Notes under the pieces: model-generated | Seen by the model: the letters and a program-made list of their open reading frames with translations, nothing else | What the model was told of the DNA's origin: nothing | Databases searched by the model: none | Made by a program: the position numbers and the translations under genes | From: Aphidius gifuensis | Taxonomy: Eukaryota; Arthropoda; Insecta; Hymenoptera; Braconidae | Reading direction: 5' to 3' | Assembly (NCBI RefSeq): GCF_014905175.1 | Contig: NC_057791.1 | Coordinates: 17,426,177 to 17,490,176, forward strand | DNA length: 64,000 nt | Shown: positions 1 to 10,510 of the stretch, piece after piece | Position numbering within the stretch: position 1 is the stretch's first letter | How the letters are laid out: each line of letters begins with the position of its first letter

Positions 1-699
1 AATTAGCTTGGTTTATATTACAGAGGCGCCATAAAATTCATACAACAAATTTTATTTATTTATTTATTTTTTTATACATCAATATTTTTTCTTTTAAATT
101 TTTTTTTTCAAGATCATTTGTATTGTGCTCAATTGAGTTAAAAATACATGAGGACTAGAAAGTCGAAGGACGTTAAATTGTGTAGGTGGATGGTTGACTT
201 TTACAGGGCATAAGCTCATTTTGACCCACCTATTGCTACAAGTTACACACACACGAACACAAACAAGCATAAACATTTACAAATAATATATTATATTTAT
301 TATTATTATTTTGCCACATAAAAAAAAAATCATGTGTGGGCGATGATGGTTAAGATCAGCAAACACAATGTTTGAAAAAACATTTTTTACATGCACATGT
401 AAATTTATGTGGTACCACAAAATTACACTTACATATTATATTGAGCATATAAATAAGCTGAATGCATGATATAAGTATTTGGGATAAGTATTTCATTTGA
501 CAGGTGAAATATAATTCATTAAAATTATAACTGTATTTGATAGTGCTAGATCATGATTTAGTTTTTTTTTTTTTCTTCAACATAATATTTATGTTATATA
601 TTTTTCAACTAATAGATTTGAAGAGAAATTGTTTTTTGGCATAATAATAACAACAACGAAATGATATTGATGTTACAGGGAGGTATGAGTTTTTGAAAG
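1..699. other. AT-rich non-coding stretch
   Basis: Mostly A/T with poly-T runs and short TTTA repeats near position 50-75. A modestly GC-richer patch at 150-270 carries TTGACC-type half sites. I see no gene, no convincing reading frame and no structured element. Confidence 0.6.
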
Positions 700-960
700 C
701 TGGTTTAAATGATAGAGGGACCTCATTCGAGGGACTTAGGGCCCCAGAAACGAACGGGGGGAATTCGATCATATCCAAGAGTAGTTGGAAATGAAAAAAA
801 TAAAATAAATAAAAAGGTTCGTTCACCGATCCAAACTGGCAATGGAACGCAGAAGCGACAGATCGCCTGTCTTCGTCATTCTCTTATTTTCTTCGAAAGG
901 TAGACCCACTACAGTTTGGAATTTCAAACCTTTCCAATGCCAAAACCATCAACAAAATGA
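700..960. promoter_or_regulatory. GC-richer island, candidate enhancer
   Basis: This stretch stands out from its AT-rich surroundings by dense mixed sequence (runs of G and C around 717-765 and 815-925). A 64-codon plus-strand frame lies at 709-903, but it contains Lys/Asn codons from an A-rich run and resembles no family I know, so I treat it as non-coding. Such islands in the flank of a developmental transcription-factor gene are usually conserved regulatory DNA. That function is inferred. Confidence 0.25.
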
Positions 961-2961
961 AAAATAAAATAAAACAAGGTATCTATAATAATAATCCAAA
1001 ACATATATATTATTATATAAATAATTAAAATTCGAAAAAAAAAAAAAATAATAGATAATTGACATAAAATTATAAATAAAGACACTTGAATAAATGAAAT
1101 TCAATAGTTGATTAAAAAACAATTTACAAGATTAGTAATCTAATTCCAATAGCCATATGAATGAGTGAATTAGTCTGAATGTTGAAACTTGTGGCAAATG
1201 TATATGTGTTTGGTGTGATTGTGAGACGACTCACTTGGCACGAGATCAATTACTCAATCGTCTATTGAATAATGATACACAATGGATATACACTGCGGGT
1301 TCTTGGATGCTGACTTTGCGTATACATATATAAATACACACAATCAAACACAAATGATCAATATATATATTATGCTCAAGTATATTTGAAGAAGTTAAAA
1401 AATAATAATATATTATAAATGTTTGTATTTTTGTATTAGACCTGTTGCCTTATTTGCCACACATTTGATTTTTTATTTTTATTTCTTCTCCTTATTCGCA
1501 CTGTGTTGACTTGTTTGTTCACTTGCATTAAAAGTTGCCTTTCATTCATAGGGATCAAGGTGAATGGCATCATTGCATGCACAGCTTGTAACATTCATAA
1601 GAGTATTTGCATTATTTTAAACTATATCATTACTATTATATTATAAATAATCATTTTTAGCAGTATTAACTTTTTTTTTTTTGCTCAAATTCTGAGTGTT
1701 TTGTTTTTCTTATTCGTCGTTTAAATAAAAGTTGGGAAATAAAAACAAACAAACTTAAAAATCGTGCATTAATTTTTTTTTTTTTTTTTTGCCAGTAACG
1801 AAGAAGAATTCTTTAATGAACCGGTTGCAGACGAAACTACCAGGTCATGCCATGACTTTTTTTCTTATAATCATCTTAAAATCTAAATCCGATCACATCG
1901 AGAAATCGACACACGGCGCTTACTTGCTGGATTCGCCAAGAAACAAAAATTAAAAAAAAAAAAAACCAGTTCGTACCTTTTCTCAAAAGAGTTTGATATA
2001 GTTTACGATAATATATGAATTATTTGAAGTTTAGCTTGTTGAAAAATAGTATTCTGCACTACCTACTATGAAAAATCAATTTTTTAATTTTATGTTATAT
2101 ATTTTTCACTTCGTTGTTACCTATGGAGTATTGAAAATAGGGCCCAAAACATCTGCCCCATTTAGTACCGAAAAAAAGGGAAAAAATCAATATTTCTCAA
2201 TTCTGGGTCTCAGCTTACCTTACCGATCTTCATCCCGCCAAATAAATAAAAAATCTATGTCATCTTGAGCACTGCAAAAATAGATGTCGCCATAAAAGTT
2301 TTTTTTTAATTTTATATTTTTATAATCCACGTAAATTATAATAATATAAAAAAACAAAAAAATGATAAATAAGTCTGTATATTTTTGTCTAGATTTCTTA
2401 TCAATTAATTGAGGTCAAGGACATGAAGAACATTCAAGTGCACATTTAAAGTATAATATCTCTGTGAATAAATGTACAAAAATCTTCTATATCATGCAAC
2501 TGAAAAACTTGACCCAGTCTTTTTGAGATATACACCTTGCTCAAACTACATGATGATTGTGAAAAAAAAAATTATAATAAAAAAAAGACAATGAAAAATA
2601 ATATGTTTATAAAAAAATAAAACACAAATAAAATGAACAAATGACCAAGACCGCTGTAAAGACAGTGCAGAGCGATTGTAAGACTAACTCAGATTACCAA
2701 AAGATAACTTTTAGTTGAGGCTTCTTTTGACCGCCCATCATTCATCATGAATGCGGGTTCTCTTTTTGAAAATTTTCAAGGATATTTTTACTCATGTACT
2801 CTAGCCAAAAAGTCTGCACAAGTTTTGCTAATTTTTTCTAAAAATTATATTTGAATTTATAAAAATGAATTTAAATCATTTAAATAAATAAATATAATGT
2901 GATTTTTTTTTTTCTTAAATTAATTGAATGAAATATATTTGTTGATGTTTTTAAATAATAG
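961..2961. other. AT-rich desert with small islands
   Basis: Mostly A/T. Three short GC-richer patches occur. The one at 1180-1330 includes an ACAATGG Sox-type site. The one at 1545-1615 ends with a perfect POU octamer ATTTGCAT at 1605-1612. The one at 2640-2770 is unassigned. No long reading frame is present. The octamer is a possible vvl or other POU-factor site, although single octamers are expected by chance in DNA of this composition. Confidence 0.45.
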
Positions 2962-3076
2962 AGGTCAAACGACTCAATTAACATGGATCACTGAGGTTAA
3001 TTTAAAAGAAGAACAAGAAAGTGATAAAGCTGCTGTTCAAGATGATGATAATGATGATGAAGAAAAAGAGGAGTAA
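2962..3076 (+). other. Exon-like segment (possible terminal exon)
   Basis: After an AG at 2960-2961 there is an open plus-strand frame whose codons read GQTTQLTWITEV, then a Lys/Glu-rich stretch, then an Asp/Glu tail ending at a TAA at 3074-3076. About 37 codons are open and the composition looks protein-like, with an acidic low-complexity end. The upstream pyrimidine tract is weak. I do not recognise the protein, and no phase-compatible partner exon was identified in the 3 kb to the left. It could be the last exon of a gene lying mostly outside the window, or a chance frame over GAT/GAA repeats. Confidence 0.2.
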
Positions 3077-3339
3077 AAATTTGATCATGATGAGGGGAAA
3101 TAAAAAAGAAAAAAAAATAATGTAATGATGCAAGAATTTATTCAGGTTCATCTGGCATAACTGCCGCAATGAATTTCCGGTATTTTTATATTTGAAATGA
3201 AAAAAAAAAAAATCATGATCCCTTCTTCCTCTTAACAATCAAGACGCAAAGAAGAAGAAGAAGAAGAAAAAAATGGTTTAAATGAAATGAAGAGCAAACC
3301 AACGAATGAATGAAACACAATTATTATAGAGGTATATGC
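3077..3339. other. AT-rich spacer with GAA-type repeats
   Basis: Short GAA/GAT simple repeats occur near 3055-3070 and 3245-3270, otherwise A/T-rich sequence. Minus-strand frames here encode Phe/Ser homopolymers from these repeats and are not credible genes. Confidence 0.5.
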
Positions 3340-3540
3340 ATGTTGATGATATTCCCCACTACCCTGGATCCGGCCAATTACCTTCAATATTGTGATGGGG
3401 ATTAACGTCACAGCTCGACCCGGGATTTGCATTATATTTGCATAATTTTTCGTTGCAACTATGCGTTTTGTAATATTTTTTTTTTCTCGTGATGTCTGTG
3501 TTCTACAAAAGTGTATGCGTGTATGTGACGTCATCTTGAA
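3340..3540. promoter_or_regulatory. Candidate enhancer: paired POU octamers plus CRE
   Basis: A GC-richer island. It holds two perfect octamers, ATTTGCAT at 3425-3432 and 3436-3443, in the same orientation with starts 11 bp apart, that is one helical turn. It also holds a GGATTA-containing segment next to AACGTCAC (about 3399-3411), a CCAATTA homeodomain-type core near 3374, and a perfect CRE TGACGTCA at 3526-3533. POU-III proteins bind octamer-like sequence, and Drosophila vvl is known to autoregulate. An autoregulatory enhancer of the vvl gene 51 kb away is therefore plausible, but this is inference. A 100-codon minus-strand frame spanning the region has no family features. Confidence 0.4.
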
Positions 3541-5590
3541 ATGTTAAGATATATGCTTCTTTTTTTTTTTTGGCGGAAATCAACTACTGCAGCTACTGGT
3601 CTTTCGATTTATTGGTTTTTTTTTTCCTATATTGTTTATAAATTTATTTTTGCAAACAAATTCTTGGTATTAATTGAATTTCTTCTTCTTGGTTTTTTAT
3701 ATGAAAATTCTATAATGGATTTCTTTCAAAACCAACAAACAAACTTCAATGTGCAAGTGTGTTTCTGTAACTTCTTTTTTACCTTTTTCAAACAAACTTC
3801 TTCTTCATCATCTTCTTCTTCTTCGTATTTTTATTTTTTTATTTCATTTTTTTTTTCTCCAAAGTCAAGACGCGAGTTGGGTTATTTGCAGGTCGCACAA
3901 CTGGTTTTTTTTTTTAAATAAAAAAAACTTACATCGCCCCAACAATGATGACTGCACACTCCATTCTTTTCGGTTACTTTTTCACTGTTCTTTATAATCG
4001 CTGAAAAAGTTCTTATTCGTAGGGAGAAATATTCTTAGCCCATTTTTAGACTCTTTAATTTCATCTTGTTCAAAAAAATAAAATTTAGCAAAAACGTATA
4101 AATATATTTAAGACGAAGAACGAAAGAATTGACTGTGTGATTTGTTGTCGTATTATTTTTTGTCTGTTAAATATATATTTTTTTTTCATAAAACAATATA
4201 TATTGGAGAAAAAAAAAAACAAAAGTTTTTAGATACCAAAAAGACACCTAGAGGAATTTACGAAACGAGATCCTGGCACCCATGAAAGTCGTTTTTGGAT
4301 CAACAAAATAAGAGACATGGAAAAGATCGTTTGTCTTCACCTCTCATTCCACTTGATTTTACTGAAACGGCGGTACTGAAAAATAGTTCAAAGAAACTAA
4401 CATCAACAAACCTCATGAATTCGTCAAGAATACCTAGAATTCAACCTCAAAAGATTCGCCAAAAAAAAAAAAAACAATATCATATAAAAACTTTTTTATC
4501 TTCTTTCATTCTAGACATTTCATTTTTTTTTTTTTTTTTTACCATTCAAAAGCTCTTGGTATGAGCTTTTAATTAGAAAAATTATGTGCAATAAAAAATT
4601 CTTTCTTTTTTTTTATTATTTCATAATCATATATATTTTTTTTTTTATGAAAATTGACACACGTGGTTTAAGCACGTGCCTACAAAGAGAGATTCATTGG
4701 TACATATAAATATAAAAATAAGCGAGGGCGTGTAGTTTGTTAACCGGAAATGTTCTATATATGAGTTTTATATCTTTGAGTTGTACTTTGGGTTTTCCTG
4801 CCAAAGTGCGGGAGTCTGAATTAGTGGTCTATTCAATTATTGTAATTTACTTCTCAAACACAAACAGCCGGTAGACACAAAACTTAAACCCTCTTGATTA
4901 TATTACATGTATATGTGCGTGTAAATATGTCTGTATTTGTATAATAATATATACATACATCTGCAATTTCTATGTATGTGCATTATACATACAAACGTAA
5001 TATTTTATTTGTGTATTAAAATATAAATTAAACTTGTTCACTTGATGATTTGTGCTAGTAGTTTTACAGTCATCACTTGTATATTGTGTATGTTTGTAAT
5101 GGTGTGTATTGTACCAAGTACATGTGGCCATGGAAAATATAATACGAAGGGCACGTGTTTACACTGAACAACCACCACAATTTACTACCACATGTTTAAT
5201 AGAGGTGATGAGACAAATGAACGTCAATGAATAGACCCTCATTTTCACAGAAATAATTTGATTAGTTTCTTTTTTTTTTCTTATAAATTTTAACTAATTA
5301 TGGCTCTGAAAAGTGATCATAATTATGCTATATTAAATTATAAATCAAATATTCATAATATAACACAAAGATTTTTGTTAATTACCTACTCATTTTTGTT
5401 GTTAAATACAATTGATGAAGAGCAAAATGAAAAAAAAAAAATTGTCAACGACGACAGATACTTGATTCTATTTCCCCACGATCTGTCGATTGTCAATAAT
5501 TCTTTTTTTATTTTTCAATAGATTTATTTTCATTCGACAACCCTTATGTGTGCCAGATTCTTTTTAGAAAATTTTTTTTTTAAATATATC
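3541..5590. other. AT-rich desert
   Basis: Contains a CTT-type microsatellite at about 3798-3824 and long poly-T/poly-A runs. Two CACGTG E-boxes lie close together (near 4661 and 4674). A GTG/ATG-rich patch occurs at 4890-5160. Reading frames here are Phe/Lys-rich products of homopolymers. No gene is supported. Confidence 0.5.
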
Positions 5591-7419
5591 TTGGGGTCTC
5601 TGACACCGATCTAACAGGTACAGCAGGTAGAAGAAGGTCAAAGTCCCTTAAATATGCACTTCGCAAGTTCACGCACACCCTTACACATTTATTTATTTAT
5701 TTTTTTTTTTTTTCATATGTAACACATTGCATATCAACCCCCTTCTTTTTATCAAGAAATTTGTTTCTTTTCTTTTTTCAAATGCAACATTATTCAACTA
5801 AATTCAGCAACTGAATTTGAATATGAAAAATGAAACATGTAATAATGAAAGAAAAATAAAATAAAACGACCAAAATTTATATATTTTTTCCTCCCATTTT
5901 TTCACCTTTTAATACGATAAATATATATAGTTATAAACATTCGGCATCAGAGTGTCGACTTAATGTATATTTCTTTTATTATGCAATATTATTATGCATA
6001 TACCTGACCTGCAGCTTGGCAAACCGTTTAGGAAAATAATATTCACCAGTTGTTATTTAAACGAGGCACCCCACACACACACACCTATATCAACTAAGTA
6101 AAAATAAAAAGAAATCATTTGTATATATAAAAGAAGATGCATAGTTTACAATGTGCATATAAATAAAAAAAAATATGGAAATAAGAAATTGAAAAAAAAA
6201 AAACGGCTAAAAGAGGCTGAGCCACAGTATACGCCTGGCTTTTTCGTAAGTTTATATATGCATATATTGATCATTCACTTCGATTTACCCCAACCCACCC
6301 TTTTTCTCATGCTTACGATTAAATTCAATGTTGAATGAATCAAAAGGTATTTCCCGTGTGTCGCGTGACGAACAAGGTGGATGCCCATCAGGCGGTTGCG
6401 CGTCTTTTTATTTTTCTTTTTCATATTATAATTTTTTTTTTTTTTTATTTTTATATATACATAGGTGGATACATTTGAGATGGAAGCAACGACTTTTTTT
6501 GCCGAGAGCGCCGTCAAAGAGATCCTTGGATATTATATTTTACTTCTGATGTTGTATACATATATCCAAGACGCGACCAAGGTTTTATATATACGCACAA
6601 ACCTTTTGGGGTGGTACTTTTATCATATAAATTTTTTTTTTTTCATTTTTTTACAACAACCGGAAGAGTGAGGAGAGAGTTTGCAGTAGCAGACTGAGAG
6701 GCATTATTCTTACATACTGATCGATACCTTGGATAAAACAGTGAGGATCGGGTGTGCATATTTTATATAAGCAGACCCGCGGGAGTTCAACATGAGTTTG
6801 TTGACGATCAGGATATATGCACCACGTAAAATTGAAAAACAAAAAAAAAGCCAATAAATTAAAATTCAAAGTAAATAATAAATTTTTCTATTCTTTTTTT
6901 TTTTTTATTTAATAGTTAGTATTACTATATTTGGTTAACTATTTTAAATAATTATTTTTATATTTATTTTATAAATCATTGAGTAAATGTTGTGTTTCTT
7001 AAATTAATATTGATTCAATTTTTTTACTTTTTTTTTTGGAGCAAATTTAGAGTTACGCGACATTTTTTTTGTTAAATTTTATTTATTTATTTGTAAGGTT
7101 GATATTGAAGTAACTCTGCGGGTTCTAACTTTAAACGTACATACGCGTTTTATGCTTCTTTGAGCTACTATCTTGAACAATTTATTAGATAGACCAAGAT
7201 AATCGTAAATGCTAATAAAACAACCTACCGTGTATACATTTATTTCTGTATATTTTTTTTGATTTTTATTTTTTCTAATTTTTACTGTCTATTTCTTCAG
7301 TAAAGCCAGACAATAAAAAAAAAAAAAAATTGACGGCTGTTATTGGAGAAATGTGATAAAATGGAATTAAAAATTTAAAAAAACAAAAAATAATAATAAA
7401 AAAAAAGGCAATAAAATTG
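5591..7419. other. AT-rich desert with islands at 5591-5660, 6328-6560 and 6660-6800
   Basis: At 5635-5646 the sequence AGGTCAAAGTCC is a nuclear-receptor direct repeat with one-base spacing (HNF4/RXR type). The island at 6328-6560 is GC-richer. Its right part follows a long pyrimidine tract and a TAG at 6462-6464 and reads VDTFEMEATTFF in frame, so it is exon-like, but the frame then runs into hydrophobic, T-rich sequence with no strong donor. The island at 6660-6800 has mixed composition and no recognised content. Confidence 0.35.
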
Positions 7420-7760
7420 TAAACGTGACCTTCTTGTTTCCGTGTCTTGGCAGTTTCGAATGTTCTGCAGGAGGAAATCGCTTGTTGATATATCTTTGGC
7501 TATATCAGACCAAGTGATCCGTGTGTGGGATCAATACTGCGGAAGACACATATAATGTCGATAATACTTTCATGGATAAATATAGTTAAATTTATATAGT
7601 TTTTATCAAAATATGTGACTATGAAGAGGAGACATTTTACCGTAATCCCACCCAAAATCAATGGATTCAAGTTTAACACCAAGAGGTCAAGGAACTTTGA
7701 CCGCAGATTTAGTTTAAATGTGAAAGTATCATATACACCAAGAGACACTGGTTTAGTGTC
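7420..7760. other. GC-richer island, possibly exon-like on plus strand
   Basis: A good acceptor-like site (pyrimidine-rich sequence ending TTGGCAG at 7453) is followed by 33 open codons, beginning FRMFCRRKSLV and ending at TAA 7553-7555. The minus strand is also open (7500-7748) and the plus strand is open again at 7615-7905. Openness in several frames argues that this is simply stop-poor GC-richer DNA. An enhancer or an unrecognised terminal exon are both possible. Confidence 0.2.
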
Positions 7761-9380
7761 TAGCTTTTTTTTTTATTTTTTTGAAAATTCAATTTACACG
7801 AGTCACACACTCGTCTTCATCTTGATCACAAATATATTTTTATTTTTATTTTTTTTGCATTTAATATCCTTGAGAAATACGTTAAATTATTTTATAAAAA
7901 TATAATTGACGTAAATGGAAACTCGTTGAATTAGGGCATTGCTGGTTTTTTTTTTTCAAAATAAATAAAATAAAAAAACATGTGACAATGAGTCTCTCGA
8001 GAATTTCCAAAATTTTTAAAAATAAAATAATTATAATACACCTGTTATTTAAAAAAAAAATTCATGGGAATTTTATCAACACTTTTGCAACTCTTACTCG
8101 TGAAAAAACTGAAAAAAAAAAAAACATATATAAGTCATTTTATGTTGAAACAATTAACCAAAGTATTTAAACTCAATTGAAAATTGATTTTTTTCTGTAA
8201 AACAATTAACTTTCTAATTATATGTATATTTTTTTTTTGTAATTTGAATAATTATTTAGAGAGCATATAGTGAGCATCAACAACTTGACCTTCTATCTCA
8301 GTAGCAGGTTCATGCTGGATTAGCATAATCATCATGAGGCATGCAGCCCCCAATGAATTATTTATTTTTCCCAAAGAAGTGCGAAAAAAAAAATAGATAT
8401 ATAAATAAACCAAGACAAAAAAAGGTTCAAAAAAAAATAAATATATATAAAAAATTATACAGGAAGATGAAAAAAAAAAAAAAAACAAGAAATATGAATA
8501 AATAGAAAAAGATAAAGAGGCTCATGAAGAATAGCATGGTAAAGAGTGAGATAAAAAAAGAGGCTAAAGTCAAAGAAACAAACAAGTGTACCTGGGCATT
8601 ATGGAGGCGCGTGGTCCTTGCCCCCGTGCTTTAAATATCTTTGTATATGTATATTAGTCTGTCTGTCTAAAAAAAAAAAATATACATATATTTGTATATC
8701 GTGGTGGTGGCTTTTTGGCGTGCGCCAAACATCATGGACACAATTTACATATTAGGCCCAGTATATGCAGGACTCACATTAAGTTATCCCCAAAGTAGCC
8801 ATTCCTGTCCCGCAGTGCATTGCATTAATTTAATTTTTTTTTTTTTATTCAAAGCATCCACAATTATACATATATTCAACTATCTGTTTTAAAATACATA
8901 GAGCTTTATTCAATGGGGTAAGCAAGTAACTCTCTTGGACTTGATACTTAAAAAATTATACAGCCAATTATGACACCCAGCATATCATCAAAAATAAAAA
9001 AAAAAAACTTGGCACGTGGTGAAATCAGCATTACTCATAAATAATTTCACCATTTTAACATTTTTAATTTTTATCTATATATAAACATCTGATGATTTAA
9101 TATAGTCTTTTAAATTCCATAACAATTTTTTGCTATTTAAATTAAATATATATTTTTTTAAAAAAACTTCCAAAACATCTTTACCTTATTGAAGACTGAC
9201 AATTAAATGGACCACGTCTCTTACTCTCTTTAAAAAAAAAAACATCAGCTGACAGTTTAAATCCGTTAAAATCCAACTGATCATCCTCATTATAAATTCA
9301 ACAACCGTCAATTTTAAAACCGATCGAATGAAAGAGAACCAAAAAATAAAAATCAAAGAGATATTGAAAAATGGTACATC
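7761..9380. other. AT-rich desert
   Basis: Poly-A/T runs dominate. Slightly GC-richer patches lie at 8270-8340, 8580-8650 and 8690-8810 with no recognisable gene. Poly-C/CCCG sequence begins just beyond the right edge. Confidence 0.5.
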
Positions 9381-10510
9381 AGTTATATACGTTATAGGAC
9401 ATTATCTATTTAAAAACCTTGGGAATAATATCGTTGTAATAAAAATCAGTTGTAAAATCATTTGAATTACGAAAGGTTAGCCCCCCCCCGCCCATCATCA
9501 TCAATGTGAAAAAAATAAAATATATATCTACCGAGTGTATATATATTTTGTTGATAGGCAAAACAGGGACCCAAATAACCCAAAAAACTTTAATAATAAT
9601 TTTAACGATAAAAATTTTCCCACAGTTCTTCGCTGGTGGTTGTGGATGATGCCAATATGCACCATCAGACCACCTTGCCGCATATACAAATATCGTCCAA
9701 ATACGATAAAGAAAATAATAATAATTTTTAGTCCTTTTTTTTTCATTATAATAAATATCCGATGATCGGAACACAGGGGTGTTTGAATAGGAAGAGCCAG
9801 GTAATGGCATGCACATTTGAATATACCTGCGTATGTATATTTATTTTTTTATTTTATGGGTATTGGAATTTTTCCATCTATGGACAACGTATGGTTGCAT
9901 ATATTTAAATATATATATTCTTCATAAGAGGGATGGTTATTTCACCCCCTGTGGAAACCCTTAGTTACAATCGGTGTGTTGTAACCCTTTTTTTTTTTTT
10001 TATTTTTATTCTCGGTGAATCTGGAACAATAAGGGAGAGAATATACGAAAGGGTAGGGGGTGCAAGGACACCAAGGATATATAGTATAAGATAAAAAGAG
10101 AAGGTAAAAATTTAAGAACCCTGTGCAGATGAACCCTTTGGCTATATTTGTCCGACACGTTAAGAGACCATACAGGGTTATATATAGCTGGACCCTTTTG
10201 CCCATCATCATCATTATCATCATCAGGTAAATGTAATTTTGCATAGCATCTACATACTCTTTATATTCATTTTTTATTCTTTTTCTCCGTCTCTTTTTTT
10301 TTTTTTTACCACGGTCGATGATGTTGTTTAAAGGTCCAGGTAAGATACAACCGGTGTCATCCTCATGGGAAAGTGTATGCAAACCATTGTGACCCTCAAT
10401 GAAGGTGTTCAATCTCATCCCCCCTTTCACTCCACTGTTACCCCCTTTGACACTGTATCCACACAACCACCACCACCATCATCATCGTCGTCGTCGTTGT
10501 CATTGAACTA
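9381..10510. promoter_or_regulatory. GC-richer block with repeated AACCCTT motifs
   Basis: A long (about 1 kb) block of raised GC. It contains a C-homopolymer run at about 9481-9489, CAT/CAC simple repeats at 10202-10225 and 10465-10500, and several AACCCTT(T)-like motifs (near 9955, 9982, 10131, 10193 and later 10620). The longest non-vvl frame of the window (174 codons, minus, 9942-10466) lies here. It contains Lys/Arg homopolymer runs from poly-T tracts, Met/Ile runs from the CAT repeats, and no domain-like pattern, so I do not call it a gene. A regulatory element is the likelier reading. Confidence 0.25.

Noticed and set aside
813..930. tRNA-like GGTTCG segment
   Set aside because: There is no cloverleaf: the B-box-like GGTTCGTTCACCGATCC lacks the invariant pattern and no acceptor stem can be formed.
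3541..3997. Plus-strand frames of 126 and 82 codons
   Set aside because: They are Phe/Ser homopolymer products of poly-T and a CTT microsatellite.
9942..10466. 174-codon minus-strand frame as a gene
   Set aside because: It contains Lys/Arg runs from poly-T, Met/Ile runs from CAT repeats, and no domain, signal peptide or family resemblance.
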